NCBI GenBank assembly: GCA_963736715.1
Contig: CAVTQA010000042.1
Span: 43,873 to 107,872 of the forward strand
Direction: 5' to 3'
Origin: AP-15 sp963736715
Lineage (GTDB): Bacteria > Pseudomonadota > Alphaproteobacteria > ATCC43930 > CGMCC-115725
DNA length: 64,000 nucleotides
Positions 45,785 to 54,067 of the stretch are shown piece after piece. The notes under the pieces are model-generated. The model was given only the letters and a program-made list of their open reading frames with translations, did not search any database and was not told where the DNA came from. Position 1 is the first letter of the stretch. The number at the start of each line of letters is the position of its first letter. The position numbers were made by a program, and so were the translations under genes.

Positions 45785-46177
45785 ATGCAGAGCCAAGAGC
45801 GCAAGATCCAGGCCCCGCAGCCCAATCCGGAAACCCAGGCCTTCTGGAAGGCGGCCGAGGAAGGCAAGCTGATGATCGGCAAATGCACGGCCTGTGGGGC
45901 GGTGCATTACTACCCGCGCGCGATCTGCCCGTTCTGCTTCAGCGACAAGACCGAACTGCAGCAGGCCTCGGGCGATGGAACGGTCTATACCTACAGCGTC
46001 ATGCGGCGCGCGCCCATTCCCTATGCGATCGCCTATGTGACGTTGAGCGAAGGCCCGACGATGATGACCAACATCGTCGATTGCGACCTCGACAAGATCC
46101 GCATCGGGCAGTCCGTCCGGCTCGTCTTCAAGCCGAGCGACGGCGGGCCGCCGGTGCCGATGTTCACGCCCGCCTGA
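45785..46177 (+). CDS. DUF35 Zn-ribbon / OB-fold protein (thiolase partner)
   Basis: This 130-residue protein carries a four-Cys zinc ribbon (GKCTACGAVHYYPRAICPFC) and then an OB fold ending in GPTMMTNIVDCDLDKI. DUF35 proteins dock onto thiolase-like subunits and help load acyl-CoA. ATG at 45785 is 6 bases after the thiolase stop, so the two are co-translated. A longer open frame upstream lies inside the thiolase gene and is not real. Confidence 0.93.
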   Translation: MQSQERKIQAPQPNPETQAFWKAAEEGKLMIGKCTACGAVHYYPRAICPFCFSDKTELQQASGDGTVYTYSVMRRAPIPYAIAYVTLSEGPTMMTNIVDCDLDKIRIGQSVRLVFKPSDGGPPVPMFTPA

Positions 46178-46186
46178 GCAGGCAAG

Positions 46187-46227
46187 CCCCTCACCCCAGC
46201 CCTCTCCCCGCAAGCGGGGCGAGGGAG
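46187..46227. repeat. Palindromic GC-rich repeat
   Basis: CCCCTCACCCCAGCCCTCTC, then CCCGC-AAGC-GGGGCGAGGG. A shortened copy of the family, immediately after the DUF35 gene and before the aldolase gene. Confidence 0.7.
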
Positions 46228-46248
46228 TCATTAGCAGGAGCAACAACA

Positions 46249-47037
46249 ATGGACACGCTCGAGACGCGGCTTTCGGCGAGGCCGCGAAATATCGGTCTGG
46301 AAGAGTGGGCGGTGCGGGTCGACCTCGCCGCCTGCTACAGGCTGATCGCCTATTTCGGCATGGATGATCTGATCCTGGGCCACATTTCGGCGCGCGTGCC
46401 GGGAGCGGAAGACCAGTTTCTGATCAATCCGATGGGGCTGTTGTTCAACGAGGTCACCGCTTCGAGTCTCTTGAAGATCGACATTGACGGCAATCAGATC
46501 GAGCCGTCGGAGTACGAGCCGAACCGCGCCGGCTTTATAATTCACAGCGCTATTCACATGGTGCGGCCGGACGCTCGCTGCGTCTTGCACACGCATACCG
46601 AAGCGAGCATTGCGGTCAGCGCGCAGGAAGAGGGGCTCTTGCCCTTATCGCAATGGGCGCTGCGCTTTTACGGCGGCCTTGCCTACCACGATTACGAAGG
46701 CGTCTCGCTCGATCTCGATGAGCGGGAACGGCTGCAGCGCGACATCGGCCAGCAACAGGTATTGGTGTTGCGCAACCACGGCCTGTTGACGGTCGGCCGC
46801 AATGTCGCCGAGGCGTTTTCGCTGACCTATTATTTCGAGCAGGCGGCGCGGGCTCAGCTCAAGATGCAGGCGGCTGCCGCAGCGGGCGCCAAGATCTTGT
46901 TTCCGTCAAGAGAAGCCTGCGAGCAGTCGGCCGCACGCCCGCGCGGCAATGAGGGCCAGCTGCCGCTCACCGGCCAGCGCGAGTGGCCGGCATTGCTGCG
47001 GCTCGCCGACAAGCTCGATCCCAGTTACCGAAACTGA
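46249..47037 (+). CDS. Class II aldolase/adducin family protein
   Basis: This 262-residue protein has the fold of L-fuculose-phosphate aldolase. Key parts are DDLILGHISARVPG, the zinc motif VLHTHTEASIAV with HTH, and VLVLRNHGLLTVG with the third His. Many members with this length act as decarboxylases or aldolases in small-molecule catabolism. ATG at 46249 is preceded by GCAGGAGC. It closes the plus-strand catabolic cluster and ends 11 bases from the convergent CVNH gene. Confidence 0.9.
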   Translation: MDTLETRLSARPRNIGLEEWAVRVDLAACYRLIAYFGMDDLILGHISARVPGAEDQFLINPMGLLFNEVTASSLLKIDIDGNQIEPSEYEPNRAGFIIHSAIHMVRPDARCVLHTHTEASIAVSAQEEGLLPLSQWALRFYGGLAYHDYEGVSLDLDERERLQRDIGQQQVLVLRNHGLLTVGRNVAEAFSLTYYFEQAARAQLKMQAAAAAGAKILFPSREACEQSAARPRGNEGQLPLTGQREWPALLRLADKLDPSYRN

Positions 47038-47048
47038 CCTGCGCGGCG

Positions 47049-47576
47049 TCACGGACGCCGGCACCGCTCCCGTTCGGCTTGGACCCGGCCGAGGCGGTAT
47101 TGCAGCCGCTCGCGCTCCTCGCCATAGGGGGTATAGGCGAGCCTGTCGCGCAGCTCGTGCTCCTCATGCCGTAATCCCTCGCACCGCTGGCGGTAGCCAT
47201 GCTCCTCCCCGTAACCTGGCGGCGGCGCATAACCCGGCGTGGGATACCCAGGCGGGGGTGCATATCCCGGCGCCGGATAGCCAGGCGCCTGGGCTTCTCG
47301 CGGTAGCGGCGGCGCTGGTGTAGCAGGCCGGCCGCCATTGCAGACCAACTGGCCGTTATTGTTGCCGATATCCCCGACGCAATGCGTCACATTCAGGGCC
47401 GTCAGATGATCGCCGCGTCCATTGGCTCTACGGCAGACCGCGGTCAAGGTGCCGCCCTGCATTCTGAAGTCCCTGCAGCTCTGCTGATAGGAGCCCGGCG
47501 GCAGCCCCTGTGCATATGCCGCTACGGCGAGCCCCGCCAGCGCCGCCGCTCCGAACAACCCAGATACTATTTTCAC
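47049..47576 (-). CDS. Secreted CVNH-domain protein with Pro-rich repeats
   Basis: This protein of about 175 residues starts MKIVSGLFGAAALAGLAVAA (a signal peptide, cut after YAQ). A cyanovirin-N homology domain follows (PPGSYQQSCRDFRMQGGTLT, LNVTHCVGDIGNNNGQLVC) with the usual Cys pattern. A repeated PGYAPPPGYPTPGYAPPPGY linker leads to a helical, charged C-terminus. GTG at 47576 is preceded by GGAG. CVNH domains are lectin-like and bind mannose-type glycans, so a surface or periplasmic glycan-binding role is plausible. Convergent with the aldolase gene. Confidence 0.75.
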   Translation of the reverse strand: MKIVSGLFGAAALAGLAVAAYAQGLPPGSYQQSCRDFRMQGGTLTAVCRRANGRGDHLTALNVTHCVGDIGNNNGQLVCNGGRPATPAPPLPREAQAPGYPAPGYAPPPGYPTPGYAPPPGYGEEHGYRQRCEGLRHEEHELRDRLAYTPYGEERERLQYRLGRVQAERERCRRP

Positions 47577-47626
47577 CTTCAACTCCACCCCGTTGACGAG
47601 CCCGAAATTTCCGGGCGTCGTGATTC

Positions 47627-48439
47627 TCAAGCCAGCCAACGTTTGCGGCGGCGGTAATGTTTCACGTCGCGGTAACTCTTCCGCCCGGTCGTCGAGAGCC
47701 CGAGATAGAACTCCTTGACGTCCTCGTTGCTGCGCAGATCGGCGGCGGTTCCGTCCATCACGACCCGCCCGTTTTCGAGAATATAGCCGTATCGGGCGTG
47801 GCGCAGCGCGATATTGGTGTTCTGCTCGGCGACCAGAAACCCGACATGCTCATTCTCGTTGAGCCGGTCGACGATCGCGAAAATTTCCTCGACCAATTGC
47901 GGCGCGAGACCCAGCGAGGGCTCGTCGAGCAGAATCATTTTCGGCCTCGACATCAGGGCTCGGCCGATCGCGGTCATTTGCTGCTCGCCGCCGGAGGTAT
48001 AGCCGGCAAGGGCGTGGCGCCGGGTCTTGAGGCGCGGGAAATAGCTGTAGACCTTGTCGAGATCGTCGGCGATCCGGGCGCGCCCGTCCCGCCGCGTGTA
48101 GGCGCCGGTCAGCAGATTCTCTTCGACGGTAAGATGCGCAAAACAGTGGCGCCCCTCCATGACCTGGATCAGTCCGCGCTTGACGACTTCGGCAGCATCG
48201 AGGGCGTCCGTGCGCTCGCCGCCAAAGGTGATCGAGCCCTTCGTCACCTCGCCGCGCTCGGCGCGCAGCAGGTTCGAGATCGCCTTCAATGTCGTCGTCT
48301 TACCGGCGCCGTTGCCGCCGAGCAAGGCGACAATGCCGCCTTCCGGCACTTCGAGCGACACGCCCTTCAGCACCAGGATAACGTGGTTGTAGATGACCTC
48401 GATATTGTTGACGGAGAGGGGGGCGCTCGCTTCGGTCAT
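47627..48439 (-). CDS. Branched-chain amino-acid-type ABC transporter ATPase, LivF-like
   Basis: This 270-residue ATPase has Walker A LLGGNGAGKTTTLKAI, signature motif YTSGGEQQMTAIGRAL and Walker B MILLDEPSLGLAP. It belongs to the LivF group that energises uptake of amino acids or other organic acids. The C-terminus is extended by a short basic tail (RDVKHYRRRKRWLA). It lies 40 bases downstream of the substrate-binding protein gene. LivG, LivH and LivM of the same system are in the other half of the cluster, beyond the plus-strand signalling genes. Confidence 0.93.
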   Translation of the reverse strand: MTEASAPLSVNNIEVIYNHVILVLKGVSLEVPEGGIVALLGGNGAGKTTTLKAISNLLRAERGEVTKGSITFGGERTDALDAAEVVKRGLIQVMEGRHCFAHLTVEENLLTGAYTRRDGRARIADDLDKVYSYFPRLKTRRHALAGYTSGGEQQMTAIGRALMSRPKMILLDEPSLGLAPQLVEEIFAIVDRLNENEHVGFLVAEQNTNIALRHARYGYILENGRVVMDGTAADLRSNEDVKEFYLGLSTTGRKSYRDVKHYRRRKRWLA

Positions 48440-48478
48440 CAGCGCGTTGCGGAATGAGGGCGGCCGGCGTCTTGGGCC

Positions 48479-49807
48479 TCACATTTCCTTCGAGCAGTCG
48501 CGCGGAGTGATGCCCTTCTCCTTCGCATAGGCCAGCGCCAACTCCTTGTACAACTCGGTCAGCATTACGCGGTCCGGTTGGATCCAGTCAGACACGAATT
48601 TCCAATGCTTGCCGTCCCACTGCTGTATGCGCACTTGGCCGTTGCCCTCGTGGTTCGCGCAAGAGAGCTGGATCGGCACCATGAGCCCGTCGGCGCCAAG
48701 CTGGGCTATGCGTTGCGGGGTGATGTCGAGGTGCTCATAGCCCCACTGCACCTCTTCACCTTTGAGCGGCTTCTTGCCGAACTTGCCCTGCGCGGTGCGG
48801 ATCGCCTCGAGATCGTAGATCGCGTTGATTACGCCGCGGTTGAAGAGCACCTCGCCGACCTTGTCGCGCGTCGTGTGGCCGCCGTTTTTATCATAGACGT
48901 ATTTGAGGATGTCCTTGACCGCGCCGTATTCCTGCCCGGCACCGTGGAAGGTCCCCGATTTGTAGCCGATTGCCGCCTCGCCGGCGGGCACGACATCGGG
49001 CTCTGAGCCCGACCACCATACGCCGATGAAGTGGTCCATCGGATATCCGACGGAGGCTGCACCTTTGATGGCGGTCGAGTTCATCACCCCCCAGCCCCAC
49101 ATCAACAGCCAGTCCGGCCGCTGCTGACGGATCTGCAACCAGGTTGCCGACTGCTCGATCCCGGGCGCCGAGACCGGGTATTTGAGAAAGGTGTAGCCGT
49201 ATTTCTGCGACAGTTTTTCGAGGGTCGCGATCGGCTCCTTGCCATAAGCGATGTCGATATAGACGAGACCGATCTTCTTGCCCTTGAGCTTGTCGAGGCC
49301 ACCCATTTGCTCGCCGACATATTTGATCATCGCGTCGGCCTGCGCCCAATAGGTGGCGGGCAAGGTAAAAACATAGGGGAACACCGCGCCGTCGCTGGCG
49401 TCGGCGCGACCGTAGCCCATCGAGACGACCGGGACCTTATCGACCGTCGCGCGCTCGATCAGCGCGTAGGTGATGCCGGTCGACAACGGGTCGACGAGAC
49501 TGGCGCCGGTCGGCCCCTTGTTCTTGAGCCGCTCATAGCACTCGACGCCCTTGTCGTTGTTGTACCCTGTTTCGCACTCCTCGTAAGTGATCTTGACGCC
49601 CCCGACGCCGCCGTCGCGCGCGTCGATCATGTCGAGATAATCGGCATAGCCGTCGGCAAACGGGATGCCGTTCGGCGCATAGGGGCCGGTGCGGTAGACG
49701 AGGCGCGGAATGAACTGTTCGCTCTGCGCCATCGCCATGCCGGCGCTGAGACCAAATCCGGCGATCGCGACCGTCGCAGCCGCAATTAATGTTTTGAAAA
49801 GCCTCAT
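48479..49807 (-). CDS. ABC transporter substrate-binding protein (Liv-type)
   Basis: This 442-residue periplasmic protein starts MRLFKTLIAAATVAIAGFGL with a signal peptide cut after AMAQ, then a type I periplasmic binding fold (LVYRTGPYAPNGIPFADGYA, GVKITYEECETGYNNDKGVE). It captures the substrate for the Liv-like permease. GGAGGAGA precedes its ATG. It belongs to a subgroup of longer Liv-type binding proteins usually found beside an acyl-CoA ligase, as in this cluster, suggesting uptake of aromatic or other carboxylic acids rather than leucine; this is inferred. Confidence 0.92.
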   Translation of the reverse strand: MRLFKTLIAAATVAIAGFGLSAGMAMAQSEQFIPRLVYRTGPYAPNGIPFADGYADYLDMIDARDGGVGGVKITYEECETGYNNDKGVECYERLKNKGPTGASLVDPLSTGITYALIERATVDKVPVVSMGYGRADASDGAVFPYVFTLPATYWAQADAMIKYVGEQMGGLDKLKGKKIGLVYIDIAYGKEPIATLEKLSQKYGYTFLKYPVSAPGIEQSATWLQIRQQRPDWLLMWGWGVMNSTAIKGAASVGYPMDHFIGVWWSGSEPDVVPAGEAAIGYKSGTFHGAGQEYGAVKDILKYVYDKNGGHTTRDKVGEVLFNRGVINAIYDLEAIRTAQGKFGKKPLKGEEVQWGYEHLDITPQRIAQLGADGLMVPIQLSCANHEGNGQVRIQQWDGKHWKFVSDWIQPDRVMLTELYKELALAYAKEKGITPRDCSKEM

Positions 49808-50303
49808 CTTCTCCTCCCTGTGGCGCCGATTCCGGGTCTTCTAAGCTCCCGCCGGTTCCGCTGCAAGGATTCTCGCGTCAATGCGGGCCATCTGACCGGC
49901 CCTCATCGAGCGGCGTAATTCTCCCTAAGCAAGCGCCATCGGCCTGATACGATTGGCGGGCATAGCGTGTATCCGGTATAATTGTAACTCGTCGGACTTG
50001 ATCGGTCGTCGCCGGCGTCATGCAAGGTGGCGATCGGGGATTGATACCAGCGATAAGGCGGCTGCCGAAGGAAAGATCCTGGGATGGATCTCTTGTCCTA
50101 CGGTTTAGATGCTCTCCAGGAGGATGCTACATTGGTCCTTTGTTGCGGTCGCGACCGTGCGGGTGCGGGCCCGCGTTTATGCCGCACGCATCTCGACGAG
50201 AGAGGCCACGGTGACATTCTCACACCGGCTGGCGTCGGCATTGCCCTCGCTTCCTGCCGAGCGATAGGGACAGGCGTGTCGTGACGGTGCATCTTACGCA
50301 AGA
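49808..50303. other. Intergenic region and probable left boundary of signalling insert
   Basis: Bases 49808-50303 separate the minus-strand binding-protein gene from the plus-strand kinase. A 66-codon frame at 50084-50284 has a weak GGAAAG site but no recognisable family. I do not call a gene. The promoter for the binding-protein gene or for the kinase may be here. Confidence 0.4.
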
Positions 50304-51506
50304 GTGAACAGTGTGGCGATGAGGCGAAGTTTGGCGCGCTGGAACATGGAACTGCACAGGGGCGGCCCGGCGATCCGCTATGGCTTCTCAGCCGTCTGCG
50401 TTGCAGTTGCGCTTGGCGCGGCGCTGGCATTCCAGTACTACGGCTTTCGCGACGTGGAATTGCCGCTTTTCGACCTGGCCATCGTCGTCGCCACCTGGTA
50501 CGCGGGGGTTGGGCCTGCCGTGCTGGCGGTGGTGCTATCCGCGGCCTGCTTCAATTACTTTTTCACCGAGCCTTTTTACACCTTCGAAGTTTCCAGCGCG
50601 GATCTACCATACTTTTTTGTTTTCACGGCCTCGGCGGCGATCATTGCCTGGTTCGTGGCTGTTCGACGCCGCATAGAGAACGATCTTCGCGACACTCGCG
50701 ACCACCTTCAGGCTGAGGTGGAACAGCGCAAGCGCCGAGAAGACGAAATTCGCAAACTCAATAACGAGCTCGTCAAGCGAGCTAGGGACCTCGAAACCAG
50801 CAACAACGAATTAGAATCTTTTGCCTATTCCGTCTCCCACGACCTTCGTGCGCCGCTTCGCCATGTGGTCGGGTACTCGGAGCTGCTTCAGAAACAGGCG
50901 TCTTCATTGCTCGACGAGAAGAGTCGTCGGTTCGTCCAAACAATTCTCGAATCAGCAAAGAGAATGGGTAATCTGATCGACGATCTGCTGGCGTTTTCCA
51001 GGATCGGGCGGGCCGAGACCAAGACGACGCAGGTGAGCCTGGACCAGCTCGCCAAGGAGGTCGTCGCGGAGATCGGGCAGGACACGACGGGGCAAGACAT
51101 TGTGTGGAAGATCAATCCCCTTCCCGACTGTTACGGCGACCGTTCCATGCTGAGGCTGGTGATCTTCAATCTTCTCTCCAATGCGGTTAAATTCACACGC
51201 GTGCGCGACCAGGCCGAAATCGAGATTGGGTCTGTGGATCGGGGAGACGAAGTAGAGGTGTTCGTGAGGGATAATGGCGCCGGCTTCGACATGCAGTACG
51301 TCAACAAACTGTTCGGCGTGTTTCAACGTCTTCACCTCCCGGAAGAGTTTGAAGGCACGGGAATAGGCCTCGCGACGGTTCGGCGCATCGTCCATCGCCA
51401 CGGGGGGGACGTCCGAGCCGAGGGAGGTGTCGATCAAGGCGCGACGTTGTATTTCTCACTGCCTAAAGCACAAGATACAGTGGAGAGGACTGCGAACACG
51501 CTATGA
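50304..51506 (+). CDS. Membrane sensor histidine kinase (DUF4118-HisKA-HATPase)
   Basis: This protein of about 400 residues starts with a DUF4118-like membrane sensor (helices around residues 28-45, 57-85, 103-120), a coiled-coil linker (EVEQRKRREDEIRKLNNELV) and a HisKA domain with FAYSVSHDLRAPL (His179). The HATPase domain has LLSNAVKFT, FVRDNGAGFDM and GTGIGLATVRRIV. It is of the type related to bacteriophytochrome kinases. It overlaps the following response-regulator gene by four bases. The gene has lower GC content than the core around it. No signal input is known. Confidence 0.92.
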   Translation: MNSVAMRRSLARWNMELHRGGPAIRYGFSAVCVAVALGAALAFQYYGFRDVELPLFDLAIVVATWYAGVGPAVLAVVLSAACFNYFFTEPFYTFEVSSADLPYFFVFTASAAIIAWFVAVRRRIENDLRDTRDHLQAEVEQRKRREDEIRKLNNELVKRARDLETSNNELESFAYSVSHDLRAPLRHVVGYSELLQKQASSLLDEKSRRFVQTILESAKRMGNLIDDLLAFSRIGRAETKTTQVSLDQLAKEVVAEIGQDTTGQDIVWKINPLPDCYGDRSMLRLVIFNLLSNAVKFTRVRDQAEIEIGSVDRGDEVEVFVRDNGAGFDMQYVNKLFGVFQRLHLPEEFEGTGIGLATVRRIVHRHGGDVRAEGGVDQGATLYFSLPKAQDTVERTANTL

Positions 51507-51958
51507 GCGAACTGGCACGCATTCTGCTCGTCGAGGACGACCCGAGAGACGTGGAACTCACTCTGACGGCGCTGGGCGAATATAACCTGGCAAACGAGGT
51601 CGTGGTTACCCGCGACGGAGAAAAAGCCCTCGATTATCTCTTTTGTCGGGGCGAGTTCAGCACTCGCTCCAACGACAACCCTGCGGTCATGCTGCTGGAC
51701 CTAAAGCTGCCGAAAGTCGATGGCTTGGAAGTCTTACAGCAAATCAAGTCGGACGAGCGCCTGAAGCTGATACCGGTGGTGGTGCTGACGTCGTCCCACG
51801 AGGAAAAAGACATGATGAGAAGCTACAAACTCGGGGTGAACGCATATGTTGTGAAGCCGGTCGATTTTCACGAATTCGTCAATGCCATCAAGGAACTGGG
51901 CGTCTTCTGGGCGGTCATCAATGAGCCGCCGCCGGGCAGCGTAAAGAAGGGGCCATGA
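51503..51958 (+). CDS. Single-domain response regulator (Rcp1-like)
   Basis: This 151-residue protein consists only of a receiver domain. It has acidic residues EDD near the N-terminus, phosphoacceptor Asp66 in VMLLDLKLPKVDG, the T/S switch residue in VVVLTSSHEEKD, and Lys in VVKPVDFHEF. It resembles Rcp1-type partners of phytochrome-like kinases, which lack an output domain. The start overlaps the kinase stop (ATGA) and the stop overlaps the next gene's ATG, so the three genes are translationally coupled. Confidence 0.94.
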   Translation: MSELARILLVEDDPRDVELTLTALGEYNLANEVVVTRDGEKALDYLFCRGEFSTRSNDNPAVMLLDLKLPKVDGLEVLQQIKSDERLKLIPVVVLTSSHEEKDMMRSYKLGVNAYVVKPVDFHEFVNAIKELGVFWAVINEPPPGSVKKGP

Positions 51959-53880
51959 GGATACCGCTCAGCATTCTGCTGCTGGAGGATAGCATCCAGG
52001 ATGCGGAGCTCATTCAAGAACTCCTTGAAGCGGATCATTTCGTCTGTGACATCACCCGCGTCCAAACGCGCGCCGAGTTCGTGGCTGCTCTTGAAAACGG
52101 TGGAATCGACCTGGTTCTCGCCGATTACAAACTTCCTTCGTTCGATGGCCTTTCCGCCTTGCAGCTCACGCTGAGCGCCCGCCCCGATGTGCCTTTCATC
52201 TTTGTCTCGGGCTTCGGCGAAGAGATAGCGATCGAAGCGCTGACGAGCGGGGCCAAGGACTACGTTCTGAAGACAGGGCTATCACGGCTCGTGCCAGCGG
52301 TGCAGCGCGCGCTGCGCGAAGCCCGCGAACAAGCCGAACGCAACAAGCCCGAGGAAACGCTGCTTCGCATTCTGTTACTGGAGGATAGCATCCAAGACGC
52401 GGAACTTATTCAAGATCTGCTTGAAGCGAATTATTTGGTCTGTGAAGTAACCCGCGCCCAAACGCGCGCCGAATTCCTGGTTGCGCTTGAAGACGGTGGG
52501 ATCGACCTGATTCTCGCCGACTACAAGCTTCCTTCGTTCGACGGCCTTTCGGCATTGAAGCTTGCGCTGAGCGCACGCCCTGATCTGCCTTTCATCTTTG
52601 TCTCGGGCTTCGGCGAAGAGATAGCGATCGAAGCGCTGACGAGCGGCGCCACGGATTATGTTCTGAAGACGCGGTTATCACGGCTCGTGCCATCAATGCA
52701 GCGCGCACTGCGCGAAGCCCGAGAACGAGCCGAACGCAAGAAGGCCGAGGCGGCGCTGCGCCGGAGCGAGATGTATCTGGCAGAGGCGGAGCGATTGAGC
52801 AACACGGGTACTTTTGGCTGGAACGCTTCGACCGGGGAGATTTACTGGTCCGATGGGGCTTATCGAGTATTTGAATGCGAGCCGACGACAAAGCCCACCG
52901 TCCAGTGGGTGATCGACCGCACTCATCCCGACGACCGGATGCGTCTGCATCAAATCCTTGACCGCGCCGCGATGGAGGGGCGCGAATTCATTGCCGAACA
53001 TCGGCTATTGATGGCCGACGGTTCTGTCAAATACGTTCAAGCCGTCGCTCATCGCTTGATCGGCGAAGATCCGAGGCATTTGGTTTTCGTAGGTGCACTA
53101 ACGGATATTACTGAGCGCAAGCGCGCCGAGGAAGAGCGCGAAAGATTGCGTCAGCTCGAGGCAGATCTTGCGCACATCAACCGCGTGAGCATGATGGGAG
53201 AACTGGCGGCCTCGCTGGCTCACGAAATCAAGCAGCCGATCACCGCCGCCGTAGTGAATGCCAAGGCCTGCGCGCGATGGCTAGGTCGTCCTGCGCCCGA
53301 CCTGACAGAGGCGTGCAATGCTGCCGGGCGCATGGTCGCCGATGTGTCGCGCGCCGCCGACATCATCGATCGCGTGCGCTCACTTTACCGGCGAGGTACG
53401 CCAGAACGTGAAATGGTCGACCTGAACGAAATCGTTCGGGAGATGACCGTCTTGCTGGGCCATGTGGCGGATCGGCGCTGCATTTCAATCCGCACGGAAC
53501 TCGACCTGGGGCTTCCGGAGACGACGGCGGATCGCGTACAGCTGCAGCAGGTTTTGATGAACCTCATGCTCAACGGTATCGAGGCGATGCAAGGGACCGG
53601 TGGTGAACTGACCATCGCATCGAAGAGGACCGAGCATGCGCAACTCTTGATTTCGGTGAGTGATTCGGGCATTGGGCTTCCTGTCGATGAAGCCGAACGC
53701 ATTTTCGACGCATTCTTCACCACCAAACCTCAAGGCACCGGTATGGGATTGTCCATCAGTCGGCGGATCATCAACTCGCATGGCGGTCGTTTGTGGGCGA
53801 GCCCCAACGGAGGACGGGGTGCCATCTTTCAGTTTACATTGCCCGGCGAAGTCACGGCCGCCTGGCCGCAGGCCGTTTAA
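51955..53880 (+). CDS. Hybrid kinase: REC-REC-PAS-HisKA-HATPase
   Basis: This protein of 641 residues begins with two tandem receiver domains (residues 7-131 and 139-263). Phosphoacceptors are Asp57 and Asp189 in LADYKLPSFDGLSAL, repeated 132 residues apart. A PAS domain follows (about 270-395; GTFGWNASTGEIYWSDG, DDRMRLHQILDRAAMEGREF), then a HisKA domain with LAASLAHEIKQPI (His423) and a HATPase (LMLNGIEAMQ, SDSGIGLPVDEAERIF, GTGMGLSISRRI). By eye the two receivers differ at about 20 of 125 positions, indicating a recent internal duplication. Overlaps the upstream regulator by four bases. Less GC-rich than the flanking operon. Confidence 0.93.
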   Translation: MRIPLSILLLEDSIQDAELIQELLEADHFVCDITRVQTRAEFVAALENGGIDLVLADYKLPSFDGLSALQLTLSARPDVPFIFVSGFGEEIAIEALTSGAKDYVLKTGLSRLVPAVQRALREAREQAERNKPEETLLRILLLEDSIQDAELIQDLLEANYLVCEVTRAQTRAEFLVALEDGGIDLILADYKLPSFDGLSALKLALSARPDLPFIFVSGFGEEIAIEALTSGATDYVLKTRLSRLVPSMQRALREARERAERKKAEAALRRSEMYLAEAERLSNTGTFGWNASTGEIYWSDGAYRVFECEPTTKPTVQWVIDRTHPDDRMRLHQILDRAAMEGREFIAEHRLLMADGSVKYVQAVAHRLIGEDPRHLVFVGALTDITERKRAEEERERLRQLEADLAHINRVSMMGELAASLAHEIKQPITAAVVNAKACARWLGRPAPDLTEACNAAGRMVADVSRAADIIDRVRSLYRRGTPEREMVDLNEIVREMTVLLGHVADRRCISIRTELDLGLPETTADRVQLQQVLMNLMLNGIEAMQGTGGELTIASKRTEHAQLLISVSDSGIGLPVDEAERIFDAFFTTKPQGTGMGLSISRRIINSHGGRLWASPNGGRGAIFQFTLPGEVTAAWPQAV

Positions 53881-54067
53881 CGCGTCAGCGACAGTAGCGA
53901 GCCACCGCTCATCGCGTCGAATTCCGCCGAGAACTGATGCTGAATTTTGTAATTTGTTGATTGTAAAACCGCAAAGACGCTCGACATCGATAAACAACCA
54001 TTCCGCTCCGCACCGCATCACGTCCCCTTAGGGTCAAACCCGCGTCGAGCGTCGCCGTCCCTCGGTG
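53881..54067. other. Right flank of signalling insert
   Basis: This 187-base spacer is AT-rich in the middle (TTTTGTAATTTGTTGATTG near 53943-53961). It separates the hybrid kinase from livM, which is convergent. It could hold a transcription end for either side, but no clear hairpin with U tract is visible. Confidence 0.35.

Noticed and set aside
50084..50284. 66-codon frame upstream of the kinase
   Set aside because: Weak start site and no conserved-looking sequence; left in the intergenic region.
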